Part shown: piece after piece, positions 48,562 to 57,731 of the stretch
Numbering within the stretch: the first letter of the stretch is position 1
Layout: each line of letters starts with the position of its first letter
From: Ferruginibacter sp.
GTDB lineage: Bacteria; Bacteroidota; Bacteroidia; Chitinophagales; Chitinophagaceae
Reading direction: 5' to 3'
NCBI GenBank assembly: GCA_016786725.1
Contig: JAEUVU010000007.1
Span: 248,001 to 312,000 of the forward strand
Length of the DNA stretch: 64,000 bases
Program-made: the position numbers and the translations under genes
Notes under the pieces: model-generated
Told to the model about the DNA's origin: nothing
Database searches by the model: none
The model's input: the letters and a program-made list of their open reading frames with translations, nothing else

Positions 48562-49584
48562 ATGGAAGAATTGTTACAAAAGATAGCTGGTTTGAAAGCT
48601 GAAATAAACACTTTTAACGGCGGGGATGCTGAAAGTTACCGTATTAAATACCTTGGCAGTAAAGGACTGGTGAAAGCCATTATGGGCGAAATGAAAAATG
48701 TGGCCGCAGAAAACAAGAAAGAAGCAGGCCAGTTGCTGAACGAATTCAAACTTTTTGCTGAGTCAAAGTATGAAACATTAAAAGCTTCATCGGAAAACGG
48801 ACAACAAACAACGAGCAATGATATTGACCTTTCTTTACCAGCCGATCCGCTTCCGCCTGGCAGCCGCCATCCCATCAGCATTGTAAAAAATAAGATCATT
48901 TCTATTTTTCAAAGGCTGGGTTTTGCTGTTGCTGAAGGACCGGAAATTGAAGACGACTTCCACAATTTTACCGCACTTAATTTGCCGGAGAATCATCCAG
49001 CACGTGATATGCAGGATACGTTTTATATCTCCCAAAATCCTGATTGGCTTTTACGTACGCACACATCAAGTGTGCAGGTTCGTGAAATGCAAAAAGGCAA
49101 ATTACCGATCCGTATCATTTGTCCGGGCCGGGTTTACAGAAATGAAACCATCAGTGCCAGGGCGCATTGTTTTTTTCACCAGGTGGAAGGATTATACATT
49201 GCTGAAAATGTTTCTTTTGCCGATCTGAAACAAACGCTTTACTTTTTTGTGCAGGAAATGTTTGGTAAGGATGTAAAAGTTCGTTTTCGCCCCAGTTATT
49301 TTCCTTTTACAGAGCCAAGTGCAGAGATGGACATCAGTTGTTTGATCTGCGGTGGTGAAGGTTGCAGCGTTTGTAAAAAAACAGGGTGGGTTGAAATTCT
49401 GGGTTGCGGAATGGTGCATCCAAATGTACTTGACAACTGCGGCATAGACAGTAACAAATACACCGGCTTTGCGTTTGGCATGGGTATAGAAAGAATTACC
49501 ATGCTTAAATACCAGATAAAAGACCTGCGCCTCTTCAGCGAAAATGATATAAGGTTTTTGAAACAGTTTACCAGTGCTGTATAA
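48562..49584 (+). CDS. pheS: Phenylalanine-tRNA ligase alpha subunit
   Basis: The product is 340 residues from ATG 48562 (MEELLQKIAGLKAEI); the frame extends upstream but this start has the promoter just before it. It has the N-terminal coiled coil, then RTHTSSVQVREM (motif 2 region), FRPSYFPFTEPSAEMDI and GFAFGMGIERITMLKY (motif 3), the class II synthetase core that binds Phe and ATP. The beta subunit (pheT) is not adjacent, a common arrangement in Bacteroidota. Confidence 0.95.
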   Translation: MEELLQKIAGLKAEINTFNGGDAESYRIKYLGSKGLVKAIMGEMKNVAAENKKEAGQLLNEFKLFAESKYETLKASSENGQQTTSNDIDLSLPADPLPPGSRHPISIVKNKIISIFQRLGFAVAEGPEIEDDFHNFTALNLPENHPARDMQDTFYISQNPDWLLRTHTSSVQVREMQKGKLPIRIICPGRVYRNETISARAHCFFHQVEGLYIAENVSFADLKQTLYFFVQEMFGKDVKVRFRPSYFPFTEPSAEMDISCLICGGEGCSVCKKTGWVEILGCGMVHPNVLDNCGIDSNKYTGFAFGMGIERITMLKYQIKDLRLFSENDIRFLKQFTSAV

Positions 49585-49593
49585 ATTCTCAAG

Positions 49594-50451
49594 ATGACAC
49601 AGTCAATAAACACCATCTGCGTTATAGGCGCCGGTACCATGGGCAGCGGCATTGCCCAAACGGCAGCTCAGAATGGCTTCTACACTTTACTTTTTGATAT
49701 TAATGCCGGGGTTCTGGATAAAGCAAAAACCTCCATTGAAAAAAGCCTGCAGTTTTTAGTTGATAAAGAAAAGATTACTGCTGAAGAAAAAGAAACCATT
49801 TTTCAAAGAATAAATTTTGTTTCTGATACCAACGATTGCCTGGCTGATATAATTATTGAAGCAATCGTAGAAAAAGTAGATGCCAAGGTTTCCATCTTTA
49901 ATCAACTGGCAGAAGTGAATCACTCGGAAGTGATCTTTGCAACCAATACATCTTCCTTATCCGTTTCAGAGATACAGGCTAAAGTACAGCAGCCTCAAAG
50001 AGTGGTGGGCATGCATTTTTTTAACCCTGCACAGGTGATGAAATTAGTTGAAGTGGTTAAAGGAGAACAAACCCTCGATTCAGTTGCAGAAACTGTTTAC
50101 GACCTCTGTTTGCAACTTAAAAAAACACCCGTGATGTGCAAAGATGCTCCCGGTTTTATTGTGAACAGGGTTGCAAGGCATTATTACCTGGAGGCGATGA
50201 GATTAGTTGAGAAGGGGATTGCAACCATCGAGAAGGTTGACGAAATAATGGAAACATCAGGTTTTAAAATGGGGCCATTTAAATTAATGGATCTTATCGG
50301 TAACGATGTTAACCTGGCAGTATCGCAATCTTTATATGATGCCTGCAACCAGGTAGAAAGATTTAAACCATCAGCTTTACAAATGGATAAAGTTGCAAAA
50401 GGAGAACTTGGAAAAAAGACTGGCAAAGGATTTTATGAATACAAAGGATAA
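49594..50451 (+). CDS. 3-hydroxyacyl-CoA dehydrogenase
   Basis: The product is 285 residues, the normal length of 3-hydroxybutyryl-CoA dehydrogenases. The NAD fold is CVIGAGTMGSGIAQTAA, the catalytic His lies in VVGMHFFNPAQVMKLVEVV, and DAPGFIVNRVARHYYLEA is the dimer motif. It oxidises 3-hydroxyacyl-CoA with NAD+ in fatty-acid or aromatic degradation, or acts in reverse in butanoate synthesis. It starts 9 bp after pheS and may be co-transcribed with it. Confidence 0.9.
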   Translation: MTQSINTICVIGAGTMGSGIAQTAAQNGFYTLLFDINAGVLDKAKTSIEKSLQFLVDKEKITAEEKETIFQRINFVSDTNDCLADIIIEAIVEKVDAKVSIFNQLAEVNHSEVIFATNTSSLSVSEIQAKVQQPQRVVGMHFFNPAQVMKLVEVVKGEQTLDSVAETVYDLCLQLKKTPVMCKDAPGFIVNRVARHYYLEAMRLVEKGIATIEKVDEIMETSGFKMGPFKLMDLIGNDVNLAVSQSLYDACNQVERFKPSALQMDKVAKGELGKKTGKGFYEYKG

Positions 50452-50556
50452 TGATATAATGGATAATTTCTTGAAACAAATTCACTTTCAATTATCAAAA
50501 CAATATCATAATCTAAAGCATTATCAGTTATCCGTTTAAAAATTATCCACTAAAAT

Positions 50557-51534
50557 ATGATCTTAGTAACTGGCGGCGCAGGTTTAGTAGGCAAAGAGCT
50601 GATCTCTCAATTATTGAAGGCTGGCTGGCAAGTAAGAGCAATTTATAATAAGACAAAACTTCCCGATTTTGAGAATGAGAACCTGCAGCAAATGCAGTGT
50701 GATATCCTTGATGTGATAGGCCTGGAAGAGGCAATGAAGGGGGTTGACCAGGTGTATCATTGTGCAGCTATTGTTACTTTTAATCCCAGGCGCAGGCAGG
50801 AGATGTTCAAAATAAATATTGAAGGCACAGCCAATGTGGTGAATGCAGCTTTGGAAGCAGGCGTAAAAAAAATGGTGTATGTAAGTTCTGTGGCTGCTTT
50901 AGGAAGAATAAGAGAAAACGAACCCATTGATGAAACCATGAGCTGGACCGAAGAAACCAGCAACAGTGCATATGGCCAAAGTAAATACCTTGCCGAAATG
51001 CAGGTGTGGCGTGGTATTGGCGAAGGATTGAATGCAGTAATGGTTAATCCCGTTCTTATACTGGGTGCCGGTGATTGGAATGGTGGCTCATCGCAGGTAT
51101 TTAAAACTGCCTACGAAGAATTTCCCTGGTACACAGAAGGCAGCAGCGGTTTTGTGGATGTACGTGATGTAGTAATTGCTATGATCAAACTAATGGACAG
51201 CGATATTACTGCCGAGCGTTTTATTGTAAGTGCAGAGAACCGGACTTTTGTTGATGTATTTAGTTTGATAGCAAAAGCATTCGGCAAAAAAGCTGCCCGT
51301 AAAAAAGTCACTCCGTTCCTGGCTCAGATTGTTTGGAGGATGGAAGCGATAAAAAGTTTCTTCACCGGTAAAGATCCCCTATTAACCAAAGAAACTGCAG
51401 CTACAGCTATGACAAAAGCAAGTTTTGATAACAGGAAGCTCAAAAAATTTTTACCAGGCTTTGAGTACCGCAAAATTGAAGATACGATCATTGAAACCTG
51501 CAAGGCATTTCAACAAAAGATTAACAACGGTTAA
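50557..51534 (+). CDS. NAD-dependent epimerase/dehydratase family protein
   Basis: The product is 325 residues of the extended short-chain dehydrogenase fold: MILVTGGAGLVGKELI at the N-terminus, and the catalytic pair in NSAYGQSKYLAE (Y-x3-K). The sequence resembles dihydroflavonol-4-reductase-like/nucleoside-sugar epimerases; the substrate cannot be fixed. It lies 105 bp after the dehydrogenase and 46 bp before the next gene. Confidence 0.85.
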   Translation: MILVTGGAGLVGKELISQLLKAGWQVRAIYNKTKLPDFENENLQQMQCDILDVIGLEEAMKGVDQVYHCAAIVTFNPRRRQEMFKINIEGTANVVNAALEAGVKKMVYVSSVAALGRIRENEPIDETMSWTEETSNSAYGQSKYLAEMQVWRGIGEGLNAVMVNPVLILGAGDWNGGSSQVFKTAYEEFPWYTEGSSGFVDVRDVVIAMIKLMDSDITAERFIVSAENRTFVDVFSLIAKAFGKKAARKKVTPFLAQIVWRMEAIKSFFTGKDPLLTKETAATAMTKASFDNRKLKKFLPGFEYRKIEDTIIETCKAFQQKINNG

Positions 51535-51580
51535 TTTATTTTTGCCTGGCGCAGCAAGACTGCTAAAACAATTTGATATA

Positions 51581-53116
51581 ATGAAAAACTTATTTTTTGC
51601 ATTACTGGCATTTATTGCTTTGCCGGCGTTCTCTCAAACCGGCTATACCATCAGCGGAAAAATTATTGATGAAGCTACCAGGCAGCCTTTGCAGGGCGCT
51701 TCGGTTTTTGCAGAAAATACAACCATTGGCACTGCAACCAACGAAAATGGTTTTTTTACTTTAAGGTTACCAGGTGGTGGTTACAGCATAGCCATAACTT
51801 TCACAGGTTATCAAACAGAAACAAAAAGGGTCACGGCAGGTGATGCAGGCAATAATGAAATGGTAATAGAAATAAAGAAAAAAGAAAAGGCGCTGGAAGA
51901 GTTTGTAGTCAGGTCTTCTTCTGAGGTTACAGATGGTCTGCAAAAGTATGGCGATTTCTTTATGGAGAACTTTATTGGCAAAACTGCCAACAGTTCTCAA
52001 TCCTATATCAAAAATAAAGAAGCCCTGAAGTTCTTTTATTATAAACGTACAAAGCGGTTGAAAGTACTGGCCAACGAGCCGCTTGAAATTGTGAACAATG
52101 CTTTGGGGTATACCATTAAATATCAACTGGATTCATTTGTGCATGAGTATAATACGCAGGTAAGTGTATATACAGGTAATCCTTTGTTTCAGGAAATGCA
52201 GTCGAACGATCCGGCGCAAATTGAAAAATGGAATGCTGCCCGTAAAATGGCATACAATGGTTCTATACTGCATTTTATGCGTAGCCTATACCATAAAAAA
52301 TTAAAAGAAGAAGGTTTTGAAATTCAGTTCATCGTAAAAAATGATGACAGGGAAAATGCTATTCCTTTAAAAGATTTTTATGGCGCTGTGAATTACAGCA
52401 TTGATGCAACAACCAAACTGGTTGATGTTTTGCCCCGGCAAAAAGAAGTTGCTGTGATCTATAAAAATGAGATACCTGCAAACGCTTACCTTGCTGCAAA
52501 TCCGGAAGCCCCTTCAAAATTTCAGCTTTCTGTTGTTTCATTTTTACCAGACGAATCTTTAAATATTGAGCAGAACGGATTTTATTTTGAGCAGAATGAT
52601 ATTACTATAACCGGTTACTGGGCCTGGGAAAAAACAGGCGATATGCTGCCGTACAATTATAATTTTAAGGAAACGCCGGTTGAAGTCATTAAAGAAGATA
52701 TGGTAACGCCTGTAGTTATAGAGCCGGTAAAACCGGTAACAGAAACCCCGAATGCAAATGAAAGTTCTTTAACTGCTGTTACATGGAAGGTTGAAGAAAG
52801 CAAAGTGATTGACGGTAATAACATGCTTTCTTATAAAAGAGGAGCACTGGACAACACCATCAACTATGATAATGATTTTTATAAATTCAACGGCGACAAT
52901 ACCGGTACGTATTCTTACAATGGGCAGGATTATAAATTCAACTGGAAATACCAGGATGCAGAAAAAACCAAGATAGAAATGACGCTCTTATATCCAACAC
53001 CGCTTATTGTAAGCCTGGAAAATGTAACAATTACAGCAACTTCTTTAAAATACACCAGGCTTCAAAAAGTTAACGGGTTAAACTTTGTTGCAATCGAATC
53101 AAGAACTATAAAGTAA
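51581..53116 (+). CDS. Exported carboxypeptidase-regulatory-domain protein
   Basis: The product is 511 residues from ATG 51581. The signal peptide ends ALPAFSQ and is followed by a CarboxypepD_reg-like domain (GKIIDEATRQPLQGASVFAENTTIGTATNENGFFTLRLPGG, in part), the plug-type domain of Bacteroidota surface and TonB proteins. A middle part contains a predicted structured region without a family I know, and the last 130 residues form a beta-rich domain (YKFNGDNTGTYSYNGQDYKFNW, in part) like a lipocalin-type fold. It is probably an outer-membrane-associated protein. Confidence 0.78.
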   Translation: MKNLFFALLAFIALPAFSQTGYTISGKIIDEATRQPLQGASVFAENTTIGTATNENGFFTLRLPGGGYSIAITFTGYQTETKRVTAGDAGNNEMVIEIKKKEKALEEFVVRSSSEVTDGLQKYGDFFMENFIGKTANSSQSYIKNKEALKFFYYKRTKRLKVLANEPLEIVNNALGYTIKYQLDSFVHEYNTQVSVYTGNPLFQEMQSNDPAQIEKWNAARKMAYNGSILHFMRSLYHKKLKEEGFEIQFIVKNDDRENAIPLKDFYGAVNYSIDATTKLVDVLPRQKEVAVIYKNEIPANAYLAANPEAPSKFQLSVVSFLPDESLNIEQNGFYFEQNDITITGYWAWEKTGDMLPYNYNFKETPVEVIKEDMVTPVVIEPVKPVTETPNANESSLTAVTWKVEESKVIDGNNMLSYKRGALDNTINYDNDFYKFNGDNTGTYSYNGQDYKFNWKYQDAEKTKIEMTLLYPTPLIVSLENVTITATSLKYTRLQKVNGLNFVAIESRTIK

Positions 53117-53125
53117 GGCAATAGA

Positions 53126-54070
53126 TTATTTGCCCATTACTTTTTCCCAAAGTTCCGGTATGCGTTTTACCCATACCAGCTCACGTGATTTTTCTTTTGC
53201 TTCAAGTATTGGTGAACCAAGATAGGCTTTGCCTCCTTCGGTGTCTGTGCCAACACCGCTTTGGCCGTAGATAACAGCGTTCTCTCCAATGGTGAGTGTT
53301 TTACTTACACCAACCTGCCCCCATAAAGTAACGCCATCCTTTAAAGTAACCACACCGGCAATACCAACCTGGGCAGCAATCAGGCAGTTCTTACCTAAAA
53401 CAGTATCATGTCCAATATGTATCATGTTATCAAGCTTACATCCTCTGCCAATGATAGTATCATGGCTCACACCACGATCAATGGTACAGCCTGCGCCAAT
53501 TTCTGCAAAATCCTCAATAATAACACGGCCGCAATCAGGCATTTTTTTGTACCATAGTTCACGGTCTTTCTTTGTGTTATAATAGAAAGCGTTGCCGCCA
53601 ATAACGGTGCCCGCCTGAATGACTACGTTGTCGCCAATAATGCAATGATCCATGATGGTTACATTTGGATATATGATGGTGTTTTTTCCAATGCTTACAT
53701 GGTTGCCGATAAATACATTTGGATACACAAAACTTCCTTCACCAATCACAGCAGAATCGCTGATCATTTTTGTTACTGGTTCAAAAGGACGGAAATGATT
53801 CACGATTTTACAGTAAGCATCAAATGGGTTTTCAACTATCAGTAACGCTTTCCCTTCCGGCACATCTGTTTCTTTGTTGATGATGATAAAGCTGGCAGCG
53901 CTGTTTAAACACTTGCTGTAATATTTGGGGTGATCAACAAAAACAAGATCGCCTTTTTCAACCTTGTGTATTTCATTGATACCGGTTGCAGTTCCGGCAG
54001 TGTTACCCACTAATTTTGCGTTAATAAATTCTGCTATCCATTGCAGCGAAACAGGAGAAGGGAATTGCAT
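53126..54070 (-). CDS. lpxD: LpxD-like UDP-3-O-acyl-glucosamine N-acyltransferase
   Basis: The product is 314 residues from ATG 54070; a TTG two codons upstream is also in frame. The N-terminal LpxD uridine-binding domain is followed by left-handed parallel beta-helix hexapeptides (VSIGKNTIIYPNVTIMDHCIIGDNVVI and others) and the region IHIGHDTVLGKNCLIAAQVGIAG with the catalytic-type His. It differs from canonical LpxD in having GNAFYYNTKKDRELWYKK where a GFG-type motif is usual, so it may be a paralogue acting on another acyl donor or sugar. It lies alone, not with lpxC or fabZ. The symbol is given with that reservation. Confidence 0.8.
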   Translation of the reverse strand: MQFPSPVSLQWIAEFINAKLVGNTAGTATGINEIHKVEKGDLVFVDHPKYYSKCLNSAASFIIINKETDVPEGKALLIVENPFDAYCKIVNHFRPFEPVTKMISDSAVIGEGSFVYPNVFIGNHVSIGKNTIIYPNVTIMDHCIIGDNVVIQAGTVIGGNAFYYNTKKDRELWYKKMPDCGRVIIEDFAEIGAGCTIDRGVSHDTIIGRGCKLDNMIHIGHDTVLGKNCLIAAQVGIAGVVTLKDGVTLWGQVGVSKTLTIGENAVIYGQSGVGTDTEGGKAYLGSPILEAKEKSRELVWVKRIPELWEKVMGK

Positions 54071-54086
54071 AATCAATAAATTTCAG

Positions 54087-54094
54087 CAAAGGTA
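54087..54094 (-). promoter_or_regulatory. -7 promoter element of the lpxD-like gene
   Basis: On the minus strand the sequence is TACCTTTG, a perfect TAnnTTTG, ending 16 bp before ATG 54070. Confidence 0.55.
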
Positions 54095-54480
54095 CATTGC
54101 TTTGCATTCAATTGAATTTTGTACGAAAAACTAAAAAAATGTCTTTCAGCACAAAAAAATTAAAACTTTTTTCCTTTTGATGAAGCTGAGGAGCCTGAAT
54201 GAAAAAGCGAAATGAAGAACCGGAAAATTTTACCGGCCGTTAAATTATTTTCTAAAACAAAATAAAAATCAAACAGCACCGTTCTTTTGTAATGCCTGTT
54301 TTTACAGTAGTTTCAGGCGGTTTATTTTTCAGCAGAGAAAAAATATAAAACTGCAACTGTTATTGTCTTGTTTTTTTAGCTGTGCAGTTATGGTAAAAAG
54401 CAGGCTCCCTTATCCACAAGCGATTTTAAAATGTGAATAAAATAGTTCAAAAATATTTTTTCGTTAGCAAAAATTATTTT
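54095..54480. other. Gene-free stretch before the candidate small RNA
   Basis: No reading frame with coding character, RNA gene or repeat is visible here. The stretch is AT-rich and contains one near-palindrome, CCGG-A-AAATTTT-A-CCGG, near 54220-54236. It probably holds only the promoter region of the lpxD-like gene and upstream sequence for the small RNA. Confidence 0.4.
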
Positions 54481-54489
54481 TAATATTGT

Positions 54490-54568
54490 GCAGGGAATTT
54501 GGTTCCCGGTACTTACTAACCCATCAATATAACAAAGCCTGACTTAAAAAGTCGGGCTTTATTTTTTT
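54490..54568 (+). ncRNA. Candidate small RNA with two hairpins and a terminator
   Basis: A -7-like TAATATTG (54481-54488; one mismatch to TAnnTTTG) would start transcription near 54492. The transcript would contain GGGAA..TTCCC as a first hairpin, a 30-nt unpaired stretch (GGTACTTACTAACCCATC, in part), and a strong terminator with AAAGCCTGACTT (54534-54545) paired to AAGTCGGGCTTT (54549-54560) and seven T. The terminator points in the plus direction, while the only neighbouring gene to the left is on the minus strand, so it needs an RNA of its own. It is about 77 nt. No known family is recognised. Confidence 0.4.
54534..54568 (+). terminator. Strong plus-strand terminator without an upstream protein gene
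   Basis: Stem AAAGCCTGACTT / AAGTCGGGCTTT (one G-T pair) with a 3-base loop, then ATTTTTTT. It ends the candidate small RNA and lies 34 bp before the GNAT gene. Confidence 0.8.
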
Positions 54569-54601
54569 ATCATTTTCATTCACACACAAAAATTCAGGTA
54601 A

Positions 54602-55069
54602 ATGAGAATTTACGAAGCATCGCAAAATGAATTCAGCATCAGCACCGATAAAAGCAAACTGGATGTTGATATAATTCATAATTATTTATGTAATGAAAGT
54701 TACTGGGCAAAAAATATTCCAATTGGGATTGTAAATAAAAGTATTGAGGGTTCATGTTGTTTTGGTTTATACACAAATAAAAATTCAGCTTTGGCACAGA
54801 TCGGATTTGCAAGAGTAGTTTCTGATTGTGCAACATTTGGTTACCTGGCAGATGTTTTTATACTGGATGCATATCGTGGAAAAGGGCTTTCAAAATGGAT
54901 GATAGGATTTATTATGAGTTGTCCCGATCTGCAGGGTTTGAGAAGATGGTTGCTTGCAACAAAAGATGCACATGAATTGTATAAAAAATTTGGCTTTTCG
55001 GCCTTAGATAAACCGGAACGTATAATGGGTTTAAAACCTTTTGATGAATACCCTGCAATCAACTCGTGA
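54602..55069 (+). CDS. GNAT-family acetyltransferase
   Basis: The product is 155 residues with the GNAT pattern: a beta strand pair ending in SALAQIGFARVVSDCATFGYLADVFILDAYRGKGLSKWMIGFIMSC, with the acetyl-CoA loop RGKGLS (residues quoted in part). It resembles YhbS-like acetyltransferases. The substrate is unknown. It lies 33 bp before yicC. Confidence 0.85.
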   Translation: MRIYEASQNEFSISTDKSKLDVDIIHNYLCNESYWAKNIPIGIVNKSIEGSCCFGLYTNKNSALAQIGFARVVSDCATFGYLADVFILDAYRGKGLSKWMIGFIMSCPDLQGLRRWLLATKDAHELYKKFGFSALDKPERIMGLKPFDEYPAINS

Positions 55070-55102
55070 TTATATCCTTAACTTGCAGCCAAATTATAAT
55101 CC

Positions 55103-55978
55103 ATGCTAAAATCAATGACCGGTTTCGGAAGAGCAGAACAGACTACAAGTGAAAAAACTTTTTTGGTTGAAATAAAAGCGCTCAACGGCAAGCAATTTGA
55201 ACTGCAGCTTAAATTGCCCCCCCTGTTAAGGCCTTACGAATTTGAGATCCGGAATACATTACAGGAGCACCTTGTAAGAGGTACCATTGATTGCATGGTC
55301 ATCATCAAACAAAACGGAACATCAAAGCCGGTTAACATCAATACCGATCTCATAAAAGCTTATTACACCCAGATTGAAACACTTGCGGCAGAATTGAGAA
55401 TTGATACGAACTCGGTATTAAGCGCTTTATTGCGTTTGCCTGAGGTGGTAACGCCCACAAATGATATTTTAAGCGAAAGCGATTACGTTGAATTTAGTAA
55501 AGTGCTTTCGGAAGCTTTGAACAACTTAAATCAACACCGTACAGAAGAAGGAGCCGTTTTAGAGAAAGACCTCTTGCTCCGTATCAGCCATATTAAAGAA
55601 CAGGAAGAAGCTATTCTTACTTTAGAACCAAACCGTAAAAAAAGAATTAAAGACGAGATAAACCAGCTTTTGGAAAAACATGTGGGCAAAGAAAATATTG
55701 ATAACAACCGAATGGAACAGGAACTGATCTATTATATGGAGAAGATAGATATTCATGAAGAGCAGATAAGATTGCGCCAGCATTGCGAATATTTTGAATC
55801 AATCATTAATGAACCAGAAGAAGGAAAAGGCAAAAAGCTTTCTTTTATTTTGCAGGAAATTGGCCGTGAAATAAATACAACCGGCAGCAAAGCTTACGAT
55901 GCCGACATTCAGAAGTGTGTGGTAAAGATGAAAAATGAACTGGAGAAGGCAAAGGAGCAGGTGCTGAATATTTTATAA
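55103..55978 (+). CDS. YicC-family endoribonuclease
   Basis: The product is 291 residues beginning MLKSMTGFGRAE, the YicC signature, with GKQFELQLKLPPLLRPYEFEIRNTLQEHLVRGTIDCMV (in part) and the C-terminal DUF1732 motif GREINTTGSKAYDADIQK. YicC-type proteins are hexameric RNases involved in small-RNA turnover in E. coli. It stands before gldH and may be co-transcribed with it (32 bp gap). Confidence 0.92.
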   Translation: MLKSMTGFGRAEQTTSEKTFLVEIKALNGKQFELQLKLPPLLRPYEFEIRNTLQEHLVRGTIDCMVIIKQNGTSKPVNINTDLIKAYYTQIETLAAELRIDTNSVLSALLRLPEVVTPTNDILSESDYVEFSKVLSEALNNLNQHRTEEGAVLEKDLLLRISHIKEQEEAILTLEPNRKKRIKDEINQLLEKHVGKENIDNNRMEQELIYYMEKIDIHEEQIRLRQHCEYFESIINEPEEGKGKKLSFILQEIGREINTTGSKAYDADIQKCVVKMKNELEKAKEQVLNIL

Positions 55979-56010
55979 GCAGCATATTTTAAAAGACATT
56001 GTTTTCAGCA

Positions 56011-56502
56011 ATGAAAAGATTCAACATAGTAAAACTCCGGCTTGCATTATTTGTTATTGCAGGGGCAGCCGTTTTTCAATCCTGTACAAACATCGATATC
56101 TTTGAAAAAAACCTGGTAATTCCAAAATACGAATGGAAGCAGGGAGTTGTTGCCAAAGGCGATTTTATCATTTCAGATACAAATACTGCCTATAATATCT
56201 ATCTGGTATTGCGTCATACAGATGCCTATAAGTATAATAATATCTGGTTAAATATTGGCCTGCAGCCACCCGGCGACAGCATGAGCACTCAAAAAGTAAA
56301 TCTTGTATTGGGTGATGATGCAAATGGATGGGAAGGTACAGGTATGAATGATATATGGGAAGTAAGGAAGCTGTTAAACGGGGCGCCACGCCGGTTTAAA
56401 CAGGGCGGAAAATACAGCTTCACCATTTCACAGATCATGCGTGATAATCCCTTGCAACATGTAATGAGTGCTGGCTTGCGCATTGAAAAGCAAAAACATT
56501 AA
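56011..56502 (+). CDS. gldH: Gliding motility lipoprotein GldH
   Basis: The product is 163 residues from ATG 56011. The lipobox VFQSC gives a lipidated Cys25. FEKNLVIPKYEWKQGVV and VLRHTDAYKYNNIWLNIGL are conserved GldH signatures. GldH belongs to the gliding and type IX secretion machinery; non-gliding Bacteroidota also keep it. Its presence supports the T9SS assignments of the two surface proteins in the window. Confidence 0.9.
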   Translation: MKRFNIVKLRLALFVIAGAAVFQSCTNIDIFEKNLVIPKYEWKQGVVAKGDFIISDTNTAYNIYLVLRHTDAYKYNNIWLNIGLQPPGDSMSTQKVNLVLGDDANGWEGTGMNDIWEVRKLLNGAPRRFKQGGKYSFTISQIMRDNPLQHVMSAGLRIEKQKH

Positions 56503-56650
56503 CAAAGTCTTTACCACAAAACCATATGCAAGGCGTTTTTTCCAAAACAATTCTTTATTTTGCATATTATGAAATGAGCCATAATTAATTGTACCAACAA
56601 AAATGTTTACAAGAGGATTCCATGTGGCTAAAATCAATAATCAGAAACAC

Positions 56651-57508
56651 ATGAAAGTGAAAATAGCTGCAATCGTACTCCTTATATCATTTGCCGGAAA
56701 TGTAAATGCACAAAACCGGCGTCAGGATCTGGAATATGTTCAGAAAGGAGAGTTTGGAATTACAGCTGGACTGGCGCATTATTTTGGCGACCTGAATACA
56801 AGGGCATCTATCAGCAGACCCAAACCGGCAATAGGCGCTTTTTTTCGTAAGCAATTTGGCAATTATGTAGGATTAAGATTAAGTGCACACTATGCACAGG
56901 TTGGTTTCAGCGATATTTACAGCAAAAACGATTACCAGAAAACCAGGAACCTGAGTTTTAATTCAAATATCTGGGAAGTGGCGCTGCAGGGCGATTTTAA
57001 CTTCTTCAAATTTGTACCCACCAATCCCGATTATATTTTTACGCCATACATCACTTTAGGAGTGGGGGTGTTCACTTACGATCCTTATGCTTACACAAAC
57101 GGGAAAAAAGAGTTTTTACGTCCCCTCGGAACCGAAGGTCAGCTGGTTGGATATAATGGCCGAAAACCTTACAGTACACTTGCCATGTGCATACCCCTGG
57201 GTGTAGGTTTTAAATATAATCTCAGCGAAAAAATAAACTTCTCGTTTGAACTGGCTCATCGCTTTACCACTACCGATTACCTGGATGATGTGAGTACTAC
57301 CTATGCACCGTTGAGCAGCTTTTTACCCTTGTCAACAGCCGCTTTGTTACAAGACAGGTCTGTTGAAGTAGATCCCGATAACCCGATCAACGTAGCCCCG
57401 GGCGGAACCAGGCAGCGTGGCTGGAGCAAACAAAGAGACCAATATATTATTGCCGAAATCGGACTCACGTATAATATAAGCACATACAGGTGTCCCACTG
57501 CCAAATAA
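56651..57508 (+). CDS. DUF6089 outer-membrane beta-barrel protein
   Basis: The product is 285 residues from ATG 56651. The signal peptide ends NVNAQ. It is a barrel with strands such as KGEFGITAGLAHYFGDLN, QFGNYVGLRLSAHYAQVGF, IWEVALQGDFNFFKF and PYITLGVGVFTYDPYAY, which match DUF6089. In many Bacteroidota this gene lies just before uppS and bamA, a linked envelope locus; here a 1048-residue T9SS protein gene is inserted between them. Confidence 0.88.
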   Translation: MKVKIAAIVLLISFAGNVNAQNRRQDLEYVQKGEFGITAGLAHYFGDLNTRASISRPKPAIGAFFRKQFGNYVGLRLSAHYAQVGFSDIYSKNDYQKTRNLSFNSNIWEVALQGDFNFFKFVPTNPDYIFTPYITLGVGVFTYDPYAYTNGKKEFLRPLGTEGQLVGYNGRKPYSTLAMCIPLGVGFKYNLSEKINFSFELAHRFTTTDYLDDVSTTYAPLSSFLPLSTAALLQDRSVEVDPDNPINVAPGGTRQRGWSKQRDQYIIAEIGLTYNISTYRCPTAK

Positions 57509-57731
57509 CACCTTACCGTTGTATCAATCAGAAATGAGGCACCGGTTTTTGGCTGCTAAAAAAAACAGGCAGGCTATTGTTTTTCTGATTTTTTGTATAT
57601 CTTAGCACTTCCCCAATTAAATAAATGATGACTTACCCCATCATTTTAGTTTCTTCCAGAGAATAACAAAAAGCCGAATCCATTTTTTCTGTGATTGAAC
57701 CGTAGTTTATCTCATAACCAACAAGACAACT

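Noticed and set aside
54534..54568. Terminator belonging to the lpxD-like gene
   Set aside because: That gene reads leftward from 54070, so a plus-strand terminator to its right cannot end it.
57623..57647. AAATGATG/CATCATTT as a terminator after the DUF6089 gene
   Set aside because: It lies 115 bp after the stop and has only a short T tract, so it is too weak to annotate.
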